Origin: an uncultured Flavobacteriales bacterium
GTDB taxonomy: Bacteria; Bacteroidota; Bacteroidia; Flavobacteriales_F; PHOS-HE28
Assembly (NCBI GenBank): GCA_937872175.1
Contig: CALMPI010000043.1
Coordinates: 23,053 to 87,052, forward strand
Direction: 5' to 3'
Length of the DNA stretch: 64,000 nt
Shown here: piece after piece, positions 17,320 through 25,724 of the stretch
Layout of the letters: every line of letters starts with the position of its first letter
Position numbering within the stretch: position 1 is the stretch's first letter
Notes under the pieces: generated by a model
The model's database searches: none
What the model saw: the letters and a program-made list of their open reading frames with translations, nothing else
Told to the model about the DNA's origin: nothing
Program-made: the position numbers and the translations under genes

Positions 17320-20300
17320 TCAGAAGAAGGCGCGGATCTGCGCGCCACCCACGTGCACAGCAGGCGTGTTCTCGCTCTTGCGCCCGTTGTAGGTGATGTC
17401 CACCTGCAGGTTCTGGTTCAACCGCCGCTGGATGCTGAGGCTCCAGGTCCAGTTGGTGCCCACCTTCAGGCCGCCGAGCATCTCGTTGCCCAGGCTGGTG
17501 TTGGGGTCACCGTCGTAGCGGATGTCCACCAGGTCCAGGTTCAACTGGATGCTGCCCTTGCCGGCGGTGTTCCAGCGGGCTTCCAGCCCCAGGTTCTGCA
17601 CGGTGGCGGCCTCGCCACCCAGTTCTTCACGGTTCAGTTTGTCGGTGTAGCGGTAGCTCAAGGCTGCGCGCAGGTCGGTGTTGGGCCTCCAGGTGATCCG
17701 TGGCCGCGTGGTGTACTGGCGGATGCTGTACGTACGGCCGCTCAACAGGTCCGAGGCGTTGGCCACCCGCCCGGCCTCTCCCTCCAGGTCCGCGGTCCAC
17801 TGCTGGGTGGTGTTCCAGCGGATGCGCACCTGGTTCAGTTCGCGCAGGCGTGATTCGAAGCCGTTCAACAACAGGGTCTTCGTGCGGTCGCTCTGGAAGG
17901 TGTGGTCCACGCTCCACTTGGGGCTCGTGCGGTCGTAGAACAGGGTGTTGCGCAGCGAGCTCGTGAAGGCGGTGAGCAGCGTATCCGCCGGATCGATGCG
18001 GAAGGGGTCGAGCGCCTGCCCCAGGTCGGCGGTGCTCGTCTTGCGGTCACTGCGGAAGGAGGCCAGGTCGGAGAACTTGGCGATGAACCGGCGGATGCCC
18101 GTGCGCCCGCCCCAAGCCACCGACGGCCGCAGGTCCAGCGAGGCGCTCAGCTGATTGCTGAAGGTGCGCGAGTAGGTGTTGCTGGGCACGAACACCCGCA
18201 CGTAGTTGGCCTCGTAGCCGAAGTTGGCCTGCTCGAACTCGTTGAGCTCCTTGAGGCCGTTGCCGTTGTAGTCGTTCCAGATGTACAGGCCCTGCCCGGC
18301 GGGCACCTCCACATAGAGGAACTCGCGTTGCTGCTCCAGCCCCGACCCCAGCTCATAGAACAGGTCCCACACGGCCACCCCCTTGCCCAAGGTGAGGTCG
18401 TGGTCGATGCGCATCAGGTAGGTGTCCTCCGGCCGCTGAGCGGTGAGGGTGCTGTCCACGATGCGGAGCTGCCGGTAGGTGAAGGTGGTGGCCAGCCGGT
18501 GGCGCGCATCGCGGCCCACGCCCAAGGTGGCCGTTCCGGCCGTGGCCACCGTGCTGCGCGCGAGCCCGCCGTCGCGCAGGCCCTGGTCGTAGCGCTGGCC
18601 GCCGCCCACGCGGAAGGTGGTGCGGGCCGTGTCCCGGCTCTGGATGAAGGCCTCCCAGTCGTAGAACTGGTAGCTGCCGGCCAGCAGCGCCGACCCCGTG
18701 TCCGCCCGAAAGCGGTTGCGTTCGTGCTCATCCTGCAGGCCGATGGTGAACCAGCGCATGCGCCGCGCCAGCCGGGCCTTGTGCCGCAGGAATTCGGTGC
18801 GCACCGGGTCCGTGGTGGTCAACAGGCTGGCGGTGCCGGTGAGGTCGAAGCGGCCCGGGTGCAGGTCGCTGATCAGGTCGTGGCGCCATCCGGCATACCG
18901 GTCGCGGACCTGGAAGGTGTTGATCACGTAGCGCAGCCGCCCGGCCTTGCCCGCCCGAAGGCCCACACCCAGGCCGGCCAGCAGTTGGTCGCCGTCGAGC
19001 GGACGGCCCACGGCGTTCCAGTTGCGCTCGAACTCCACCGCACGGTACCGCTCCACGGGGGTGAAGGAGGCGGTGAGCGCCTCGGTCTCCAGCCCCAGTT
19101 CCAGCGCCCAGGTGCTGTCGGCCGCACGCAGGGGGATGGCCTGGTCCGCCTTGACCCGTGCGGCGAAGGCCTGGTCGTCCGCCGCATCCCGGCCGCTGAA
19201 GGTGTTGCGGTCATAGCGGCCGTAGGCCAGTTCGGTGCTCAGCCTCAGCCCGCCGGCGGTGCTGTGGTCCGCGCCCAGGGTCACCACCTGCTGGGAGCGG
19301 GGCGGGATCAGCACACGCACCGGGGCATGGTCACCGCGCCGCACGATGGCACCGCCCACCGTGTCCGGCGCCACCCAGCGGAACACCCGGCCGTTGGGCG
19401 TGAACTCCTGCTGCACATAATCGCCCAGCCCGGCTCCGACGGTGGAGAAGGTGATGCGGTACCGCGCGCTGTCCGGTGAGGTGCTGTACACGTACACCGG
19501 GCTGTAGCCCAGGGAGTCCACCGCCTTGTACAGCACCTGGTCGGCGTTGTAGGCCACGGTGTCCACCCCGGGTGCCACGGCGGCCAGGGGATCGTCGCCC
19601 GCTTCGGCCAGGGCCAGTTGCTCTTCGTCCGTGAGGTCCTGTTGCAATGGCTGCCCCTTGTGATCCTGCTCGCTGAACACATTGAGCCGAAGGGTCGTCC
19701 GGCCACGCGTCCAGGTGTCGTCCAGCCGCACCAGCGTGCGCATGTAGTTGCGGTCCGAGTACTGGAACTCCACGGTGATGCGGCGGTCCTTGGTGATCAG
19801 GCGGCGGGCGGTGAAGGTGAGCTCCGCGGTGTTGTAGTCGATCACGTAGTCGTTCTCCTGGCCGCGCACCAGTTGCTGGCCGTCGATGAAGACACGCTCG
19901 GTGCCCGAGAGGATGATGATGAAGGTCTCACCGGCATCGCCGCGCAGCCGGTAGGGGCCCTGAACGCCTTCGACCCCCTGGATGACATTGCGCGCGAACT
20001 TGCCCTTGGAGATCGCGACGGAGGTGCCCAGCGCATTGGTGGCCTTCGCACCCTTCATGCGGGTGTTGAACGAGAGGCCCTTCGACTTCTTGAGGTAGGT
20101 GAGGAAGTGGCTGTTCGGGCGCTGAAGCACGAAGTCGCCGGCGATCAGCTCCCAGTTCTCCTCGAACAGCTTGATGAACACCTGGTCGAAGTCCTGCAGC
20201 TCCAGGGTGTTCCCCTCGGCTTGGATGGGGATGTTGTTGTCCGTGATCGAGGCCTGCACCTGGATGCGGTCCGTGATGCGGCCGCTGAGCTCCAGGTTCA

Positions 20301-20865
20301 GCGAGGAGTTCACCGACAGGTCCTGGTTGTTGCCGAAGAGGATGCCGCGCGAGATGCTGCCGCTCTTGTTGAGGCCGGCGTTGCCGAAGAGGTCCTCGCG
20401 CTGCGAGGGCGCCTCGTACTTGAAGGGGTCGCGCCGGTCGGGGTCCTCGCTCAGCAGCCGCATGCGGTCCTTGTGCCGCCGTTCGCCGGCGAAGAGCAGG
20501 GGCCACACCCGGTACCGGGCGATGAGCGTGTCGCCGACCGCGCCGCCGATCACCCAGAGCCTGGCGCGGTAGGGGTCGAGCCGGTGGTCGGTGGACGGCA
20601 TCTCGGCGCCTGCCCGCCACAGGGAAAGGCTGCCCGGTGCGATGCTCAGGGTGTCGAGCACAAGGGTGTCGCCGGTGAGCACGATGCTGCGCGTGCGCCG
20701 GTTGTCACCGGGGCCCTGACCCAGGACCTGCAGCGCCGGCACCAGCACCAGCAGCAGGGGCAGGAGCACGACCCCCCGGGAACGGGCCGGACGCGGTGCG
20801 GTGGTGGTAGGGTGGCGCCCCAAGGGCGGAAAATTACCCAGCCCGTTCACGCAGCCGGTGCCCAT
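17320..20865 (-). CDS. Large outer-membrane beta-barrel protein, conserved in Bacteroidota
   Basis: About 1181 residues from the ATG at 20865. A signal-like hydrophobic stretch (VVLLPLLLVLVPALQVLGQ) follows a long basic lead. The region SGSISRGILFGNN through ASITDNNIPIQAEGNT to LQDFDQVFIKLFEENW is a recognisable Bacteroidota outer-membrane motif that recalls part of SprA/Sov, though this protein is about half that length and I do not call it SprA. Much of the rest is alternating amphipathic strands rich in aromatic residues and ends in F-F, as barrels often do. The frame extends upstream to 20955 over the divergent gene start, which is unlikely to be used. It may be a porin-like or secretion-related barrel. 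Confidence 0.75.
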   Translation of the reverse strand: MGTGCVNGLGNFPPLGRHPTTTAPRPARSRGVVLLPLLLVLVPALQVLGQGPGDNRRTRSIVLTGDTLVLDTLSIAPGSLSLWRAGAEMPSTDHRLDPYRARLWVIGGAVGDTLIARYRVWPLLFAGERRHKDRMRLLSEDPDRRDPFKYEAPSQREDLFGNAGLNKSGSISRGILFGNNQDLSVNSSLNLELSGRITDRIQVQASITDNNIPIQAEGNTLELQDFDQVFIKLFEENWELIAGDFVLQRPNSHFLTYLKKSKGLSFNTRMKGAKATNALGTSVAISKGKFARNVIQGVEGVQGPYRLRGDAGETFIIILSGTERVFIDGQQLVRGQENDYVIDYNTAELTFTARRLITKDRRITVEFQYSDRNYMRTLVRLDDTWTRGRTTLRLNVFSEQDHKGQPLQQDLTDEEQLALAEAGDDPLAAVAPGVDTVAYNADQVLYKAVDSLGYSPVYVYSTSPDSARYRITFSTVGAGLGDYVQQEFTPNGRVFRWVAPDTVGGAIVRRGDHAPVRVLIPPRSQQVVTLGADHSTAGGLRLSTELAYGRYDRNTFSGRDAADDQAFAARVKADQAIPLRAADSTWALELGLETEALTASFTPVERYRAVEFERNWNAVGRPLDGDQLLAGLGVGLRAGKAGRLRYVINTFQVRDRYAGWRHDLISDLHPGRFDLTGTASLLTTTDPVRTEFLRHKARLARRMRWFTIGLQDEHERNRFRADTGSALLAGSYQFYDWEAFIQSRDTARTTFRVGGGQRYDQGLRDGGLARSTVATAGTATLGVGRDARHRLATTFTYRQLRIVDSTLTAQRPEDTYLMRIDHDLTLGKGVAVWDLFYELGSGLEQQREFLYVEVPAGQGLYIWNDYNGNGLKELNEFEQANFGYEANYVRVFVPSNTYSRTFSNQLSASLDLRPSVAWGGRTGIRRFIAKFSDLASFRSDRKTSTADLGQALDPFRIDPADTLLTAFTSSLRNTLFYDRTSPKWSVDHTFQSDRTKTLLLNGFESRLRELNQVRIRWNTTQQWTADLEGEAGRVANASDLLSGRTYSIRQYTTRPRITWRPNTDLRAALSYRYTDKLNREELGGEAATVQNLGLEARWNTAGKGSIQLNLDLVDIRYDGDPNTSLGNEMLGGLKVGTNWTWSLSIQRRLNQNLQVDITYNGRKSENTPAVHVGGAQIRAFF

Positions 20866-20924
20866 CAAGATCCGATCGTTGATGAGCGGCCCGGAGGCCG
20901 CTGACCTTCCACTGAGGGCCCGGG

Positions 20925-20932
20925 TACATTTG
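20925..20932 (+). promoter_or_regulatory. -7 promoter box (TACATTTG), near-leaderless
   Basis: An exact TAnnTTTG match that ends 4 bases before the GTG start at 20937. With the usual spacing, transcription would begin at or next to the start codon, implying a leaderless or nearly leaderless mRNA for the binding-protein gene. Confidence 0.55.
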
Positions 20933-20936
20933 GCCG

Positions 20937-22670
20937 GTGACCTTGGAGAACGCACGGAACCCGTGGCTGTTGTGCACCGCGGCCCTGGCCCTGCTGATGG
21001 CCTGCGGCGGCGACGGTGAGGACCGCGTTCGGCGCGTTCAAGGCGGCAAGCAGTACGGCGGGGTCTTCAACATGAACGAGGACGGCGGGGTGCGCAGCAT
21101 CTTCCCGCTTCATCTCTCCCAGGCCGCCGAGCATCGCATCGCCTCGCAGATCTATCAAGGCCTGGTGCGCTTCGATCCGGCCGACCTGAAGGTGCTGCCC
21201 TGCCTGGCCGAACGCTGGGAGGTGGATGCCGACGCCACCACCTTCACCCTCCACCTGCGCAAGGACGTCCGCTTCCACGCGGATCCGGCGCTGACCTCCG
21301 AGGACGACCGCCTGGTGGACGCGGAGGACGTGCTGTACTGCTTCCGCGCGTTGTGCACGGCCGACCCTGAGAACCGCATGTTCTGGCTGTTCCAGGACAA
21401 GGTGCTCGGCGCCAACACCCACTATGCGAACACCGCCGCCGGCGGCGACCGGGAAGCGCCCATCGCCGGGCTTGAGGTGCTTGATCGGCACACCTTCCGC
21501 ATCAAGCTGGCCCACCCCAACGCCGGTTTCCTGCAGGTGCTGGCGCACCAGGGCTGCTGGATCTATCCGCGGCAGCTGGTGGAGGCCTACGGCGATGACC
21601 TGATGGCGCACGCCATCGGCACGGGACCGTTCAAGTTGCGCACCTATTCGCCGGCCGAGGCCTTCGTGCTGGAGCGCGACCCCGATCACTGGGACCGCGA
21701 CGAGCATGGCAACCCGCTACCCTTCCTCGATGCCGTCCGCATCACCCTCGACCCCGACAAGAACAAGGAGCTCGAGGCCTTTCTGGCCGGGCGCCTGTCC
21801 TGCCTCACCGAACTGCCGGTGGACCGCCTCGGCCTGGTGAAGGACTCGGTGGATGCGGCGGGCAGGAAGCGGTTCATCCTCCAGTCCGTCCCTGGCTCGG
21901 CGGTGCAGTTCTATGGGTTCAACCTGCACGCCCCCCCGTTCGAGGACCCCCGGGTGCGCCGGGCCTTCAGCCTCGCGATCGACCGGCGCTATCTGGTGGA
22001 CAGTGTGCTGGGCGGGCTGGCCGTGCCCGCCGAGCATGGCTTGGTGGCGCCCGGCCTGTCCGGTTATCCGTACGACGCTGTGGCCGGGCACCGGTTCGAT
22101 CCCGAGGCGGCGCGGGCGCTCCTGGCCGAGGCCGGCTTCCCCGGTGGGAGGGGCTTTCCCCAGGTGGTGCTGAACGCCAGCCCTGGCTTTGGGTACATCC
22201 AGGTGGCGGAGGCCGTGCAGGACATGCTGCAGCGCCATCTCGGCGTGCCCCTCATCCTGTCCGTACTGCCCATGGACCAGCACTACACGTCCATCGAGCG
22301 CGGACGCGCACGCTTCTGGCGCGAGGGCTGGGTGGCCGACCTTCCGGACGCCGAGAACTTCCTCTCCCTGCTGTACGGCAAGAACGCCCAGGCCGACACG
22401 GCCCTGCCCACCTACCTGAACACCACCCGCTATGCCGATGCGCGCTTCGACTCCCTGTTCGCCGAGGCGCAGCGCACCGTGGATGACGCCCGGCGCATGC
22501 AGCTCTATGCTGCCGCGGAGAACAAGGCCATGGCCGATGCGCCGGTGACCCCGCTCTACCACGAGCGTACCATCCGGTTGCTGCGACCCGATGTGCGGGA
22601 CATGCCCCTGAACGCGATGGACCTGCGCGACCTGGGCCGCGTGTGGTCCGATCCCGGCGTCAGCCGCTGA
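20937..22670 (+). CDS. ABC-type oligopeptide/nickel-family substrate-binding lipoprotein (SBP_bac_5)
   Basis: A 577-residue solute-binding lipoprotein starting at GTG, with the signal ending in LLMAC at about residue 23. Family 5 features include YQGLVRFDPADLKVLPCLAERWEV, TFTLHLRKDVRFH, GTGPFKLRTYSPAEAFVLERD, and VRRAFSLAIDRRYLVD. The family binds oligopeptides, nickel or related ligands for ABC import. No permease or ATPase gene is adjacent, so this is an orphan binding protein; Bacteroidota often have such isolated copies. The ligand is not predictable from the sequence. The stop overlaps the tail of the next, opposite-strand gene by 11 bases. Confidence 0.9.
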   Translation: MTLENARNPWLLCTAALALLMACGGDGEDRVRRVQGGKQYGGVFNMNEDGGVRSIFPLHLSQAAEHRIASQIYQGLVRFDPADLKVLPCLAERWEVDADATTFTLHLRKDVRFHADPALTSEDDRLVDAEDVLYCFRALCTADPENRMFWLFQDKVLGANTHYANTAAGGDREAPIAGLEVLDRHTFRIKLAHPNAGFLQVLAHQGCWIYPRQLVEAYGDDLMAHAIGTGPFKLRTYSPAEAFVLERDPDHWDRDEHGNPLPFLDAVRITLDPDKNKELEAFLAGRLSCLTELPVDRLGLVKDSVDAAGRKRFILQSVPGSAVQFYGFNLHAPPFEDPRVRRAFSLAIDRRYLVDSVLGGLAVPAEHGLVAPGLSGYPYDAVAGHRFDPEAARALLAEAGFPGGRGFPQVVLNASPGFGYIQVAEAVQDMLQRHLGVPLILSVLPMDQHYTSIERGRARFWREGWVADLPDAENFLSLLYGKNAQADTALPTYLNTTRYADARFDSLFAEAQRTVDDARRMQLYAAAENKAMADAPVTPLYHERTIRLLRPDVRDMPLNAMDLRDLGRVWSDPGVSR

Positions 22671-23403
22671 ACCGGTCCCCCGCCACTTCCGTGGCGATGA
22701 AGCGGTGCACCAGCTGCTTGGCGAGCGGCATGAAGGTCTCGATGTGCGGCACCTCCCAGTCGCATTCGAAGCCGAAGGTGGCCGGCACCGGCAGGTGCGG
22801 CCGGCCGGCGATGAGCTCCGCGCGGATCACCTCGTACGTGGTGCGGAGACCCAGGGGCCGGCTGCCTAAAAAATGGGTCACCACGCTTCGCCAGTGCAGG
22901 TCCACGTCGGCGTCGCGCAGCAACGAGACCGAGTACGTGTAGATGCGTGCCTCACGGCCCTGGCGAAGCAGCAGGTAGCCCGCGCGCGGATCGAGCGGAA
23001 GCACCCCCACCGACCCGAACTGGATGTGCTCGCGGATGCGCTCGCGCAGCTCGCTGCCCTGGGCCAGGTGGTCGCGCAGTTCCGGAACGGCATCGTCGAT
23101 CACCTCATCGATCACCCCCAGCGCACCGGTCGGCTCGGGCAGCGGGGCATACGCCACCGTGCCCTTGCGCGGGTCGAGCCCGGTGATGTCCCGTGGCATG
23201 GTGGCCCGCAGAACCTCCGCGCGCTGCTGCAGTTCGAGCAGGTCGTTCAGGTGGTCGGCCACATCCAGCAGGTAGGGGTAGAGCTTGCGCTCGGCGAACC
23301 GCTGCCGGACCCGTTGCAGGTAGGCCAGCAGGGTGTAGTGCTTCAATTCCCGGTCGATCGCCGGGATCAGGATCCAGTCCTTGGGCAGCTGGGCTTGGGC
23401 CAT
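22660..23403 (-). CDS. Conserved hypothetical protein, 247 aa
   Basis: A soluble 247-residue protein from ATG 23403 (MAQAQLPKDWILIPAIDRELKHYTLLAYLQ). It has a helical first half with a charged FAERKLYPYLLDVADHLNDLLELQQ stretch and a mixed second half, and ends with PLAKQLVHRFIATEV. No catalytic motif or membrane segment is visible. It resembles uncharacterised Bacteroidota proteins of similar size but I cannot assign a role. The frame extends far upstream across the OmpA gene; that part is a shadow, and 23403 is the only sensible start. It is divergent from the OmpA-like gene. Confidence 0.75.
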   Translation of the reverse strand: MAQAQLPKDWILIPAIDRELKHYTLLAYLQRVRQRFAERKLYPYLLDVADHLNDLLELQQRAEVLRATMPRDITGLDPRKGTVAYAPLPEPTGALGVIDEVIDDAVPELRDHLAQGSELRERIREHIQFGSVGVLPLDPRAGYLLLRQGREARIYTYSVSLLRDADVDLHWRSVVTHFLGSRPLGLRTTYEVIRAELIAGRPHLPVPATFGFECDWEVPHIETFMPLAKQLVHRFIATEVAGDRFSG

Positions 23404-23500
23404 GGCTCGTACGATGAACGGCGTGTTCACAAAAAAGGTTGCGCCCTGGTGATGGCGCACACGGGGGGCGGGACCTTTGTGTGAACCGAAAGGTAATGTC

Positions 23501-24451
23501 ATGAAGCTTCGTTCCATCGCCCCGGCCGCCCTCGCCTTCACCCTGTTGTTCACCGCCTGCGTGCCGCAGCGCAAGTACGAGGAGCTCCAGTCCTCCATGG
23601 ACGCCATGCGCACCGAATCCGAGGCCGCGCTGGCGAAGGCGCGTGACGCCCAGGCGACCCTGGACGCCCAGGCCAACGAGATGAGCGACCTGAAGCGTCG
23701 CGTGAAGCTCCTGGAGCAGGACACCACCACGCTGGGCACCTCCCTGCGGAAGATGCAGCAGCAGTACGACAAGATCAATGCACTGAACGACGAGCTCCTG
23801 GACAAATACAACAAGCTCCTCGCGGGCGACCGCAGCGAGAACCGCAAACTGCTCACCGATCTGGAGGCCCTGCGCCTCGACCTGCAGAACAAGGAGGACT
23901 CCATCGCCCGCAGCAGCAAGCGCCTGGCCGAGCGCGAGGCGCGGTTGTCGGAACTGCAGTCCGAGCTGGACCGCAAGGACGCGGCCATGCGCGACCTGAA
24001 GGACCGTGTGAGCCGGGCGCTCACCGGGTTCGAGGGCAAGGGCCTCACCGTGGAGCAGCGCGACGGGCGCATTCACGTGAGCCTGGAGAACAAGCTGCTC
24101 TTCCCCAGCGGAAGCGCCACGGTGGACAAGCAGGGGCGCGACGCCCTGGTGAAACTGGCCAAGGCCATCGAGTCCGACCGCGACATCAGCATCCTGGTGG
24201 AGGGCCACACCGATACGGACATGATCCTGCCGGGCAGCACCTACAAGGACAACTGGGAGCTCAGTGTGGAACGCGCCACGAGCGTGGTGCGCATCCTCCA
24301 GGAGGGCAGCGCGATCGAACCACGACGGATCACGGCGGCGGGGCGGAGCGAGTTCGTGCCGGTGGACCCGGCCGATAAATCGAAGAACCGCCGCATCGAA
24401 GTGATCCTCACCCCGGACCTCACCGCGCTGTACAACCTGGTCAAGGACTGA
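23501..24451 (+). CDS. OmpA-family lipoprotein with coiled coil
   Basis: A 316-residue lipoprotein: the signal MKLRSIAPAALAFTLLFTAC ends at Cys20, followed by a long coiled coil (about 30-175) and a C-terminal OmpA-like peptidoglycan-binding domain (LFPSGSATVDKQGRDALVKLA, ILVEGHTDTD, NWELSVERATSVV, ITAAGRSEFVPVDPADKSKNRRIEVIL). It probably links the outer membrane to peptidoglycan. The ATG at 23501 is chosen because it starts the signal peptide; an upstream in-frame ATG adds eight non-signal residues. Confidence 0.92.
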   Translation: MKLRSIAPAALAFTLLFTACVPQRKYEELQSSMDAMRTESEAALAKARDAQATLDAQANEMSDLKRRVKLLEQDTTTLGTSLRKMQQQYDKINALNDELLDKYNKLLAGDRSENRKLLTDLEALRLDLQNKEDSIARSSKRLAEREARLSELQSELDRKDAAMRDLKDRVSRALTGFEGKGLTVEQRDGRIHVSLENKLLFPSGSATVDKQGRDALVKLAKAIESDRDISILVEGHTDTDMILPGSTYKDNWELSVERATSVVRILQEGSAIEPRRITAAGRSEFVPVDPADKSKNRRIEVILTPDLTALYNLVKD

Positions 24452-24498
24452 CCCGGCCTTGGGCCCTCGCCGCGAACAATGTCCCGGGGACGGCGGTC

Positions 24499-24506
24499 TA
24501 CTTTTG
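24499..24506 (+). promoter_or_regulatory. -7 promoter box (TACTTTTG), near-leaderless
   Basis: A TAnnTTTG match ending 4 bases before the ATG at 24511, the same geometry as at 20925-20932. It implies a very short or absent 5' leader for the DAHP synthase gene. No -33 TTG at standard spacing was evident. Confidence 0.5.
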
Positions 24507-24510
24507 CAGC

Positions 24511-25632
24511 ATGAGCCGCCTGACGCCGGAGCTGGACCCGCTCCCCTTGGACCAATGGGGTCTGGGTTTGGAGCGTCCGCTGCACATCGCGGGGCCGTGC
24601 AGTGCCGAAAGCGAGGAGCAGGTGATGGCCGTGGCTGCAGGCATCCGGCGGCATGCCCCTGGTGTACGGGTGTTGCGCGCGGGGGTGTGGAAGCCGCGCA
24701 CACGGCCCGGCGCCTTCGAGGGGGCCGGCGAGCCCGCGTTGCGCTGGCTGCGTTCCGCGGCCGATGCCACCGGACTGCTGGTGGCCACCGAAGTGGCGAC
24801 ACCCCACCACGTGGAGGCCGCGCTCAAGGCGGGGATCGACCTGCTCTGGGTGGGCGCCCGCACCACGCCCAATCCGTTCAGCGTCCAAGCCATCGCCGAC
24901 GCCCTTGCCGGGGTGGACGTGCCCGTGCTGGTGAAGAACCCCATCAACCCGGACCTGCCCTTGTGGGTGGGTGCGCTGGAGCGTCTGCACCGCGCTGGCA
25001 TCCGCCGCATGGCCGCCGTGCACCGCGGATTCAGTTGGTCGGGGCACACGCCGTTCCGCAACACCCCGATGTGGGAGTTCCCCATCCGGCTGATGGCCGC
25101 CTGCCCGGGGCTGCCCATGGTGTGCGACCCCAGCCACATCGCCGGCCACCCCGACCGGCTTGCCGATGTGGCCCAGCAGGCGCTCGATCTCAACTTCAGC
25201 GGGCTGATGGTGGAGGCGCACCCCGATCCGGAGCACGCCCTGAGCGATGGCGATCAGCAGGTGACCCCTGAGGCCTTGGGCGCGCTTCTGGCCGGTCTGG
25301 CGCATCGCGAAGCAGCCCCGGGCCCCCGGTTGCGCGATCTTTTGGACGAACTGCGCGATCAGATCGACCAACTGGACGCGGACATCGCCCAGAAGCTCGC
25401 CGAGCGCCTGGACATCGCCGAACGCATCGGGTTGTACAAGAAGGAGCACAACGTGGCCATCCTGCAGCCCGAGCGCTGGGAACGCATCATGGCCGCCCAG
25501 CACGACCTCGGCCGCCGATCGGGCCTTAGTGCGGCCTTCATCGAAGCCTTCATGAACGCCGTCCACCAGGAGAGCATCCGACGACAGACCGAAGCCTGGG
25601 AACGCGCCCTCGAACCCGCGGCAGGATCCTAA
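24511..25632 (+). CDS. Bifunctional DAHP synthase / chorismate mutase
   Basis: A 373-residue fusion acting at both ends of the aromatic amino acid pathway. The N-terminal part (to about 265) is a type I DAHP synthase of the KDO8PS-like group: HIAGPCSAESEEQV, VLRAGVWKPRTRPGAFEG, VGARTTPNPFSVQ, VLVKNPIN and VCDPSHIAGHP. The C-terminal part (about 275-360) is an AroQ chorismate mutase: LRDLLDELRDQIDQLDADIAQKLAERL, IGLYKKEHNVAILQPERWE. This fusion is usual in Bacteroidota, where prephenate can feed back on the first step. Cytosolic. A short promoter directly precedes it. Confidence 0.95.
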   Translation: MSRLTPELDPLPLDQWGLGLERPLHIAGPCSAESEEQVMAVAAGIRRHAPGVRVLRAGVWKPRTRPGAFEGAGEPALRWLRSAADATGLLVATEVATPHHVEAALKAGIDLLWVGARTTPNPFSVQAIADALAGVDVPVLVKNPINPDLPLWVGALERLHRAGIRRMAAVHRGFSWSGHTPFRNTPMWEFPIRLMAACPGLPMVCDPSHIAGHPDRLADVAQQALDLNFSGLMVEAHPDPEHALSDGDQQVTPEALGALLAGLAHREAAPGPRLRDLLDELRDQIDQLDADIAQKLAERLDIAERIGLYKKEHNVAILQPERWERIMAAQHDLGRRSGLSAAFIEAFMNAVHQESIRRQTEAWERALEPAAGS

Positions 25633-25650
25633 GCACCTGCCAACGATCAG

Positions 25651-25681
25651 TTGTCCGGCCTGCGGTAGCCGCCTAGCTTTG
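25651..25681 (+). promoter_or_regulatory. Bacteroidota promoter (-33 TTG, -7 TAGCTTTG) for the FG-GAP protein
   Basis: A TTG at 25651-25653 and TAGCTTTG at 25674-25681 are 20 bases apart, within the 17-23 range of the Bacteroidota sigma-A promoter. Transcription would begin near 25688, giving a leader of about 37 bases before the ATG at 25725. Confidence 0.55.
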
Positions 25682-25724
25682 GGGGATCCGCAAGGAACCG
25701 AACCACCCAACCACGAACCTTCAC

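Noticed and set aside
17320..20865. Calling this gene sprA
   Set aside because: The similarity is confined to one block and the length is about half that of SprA.
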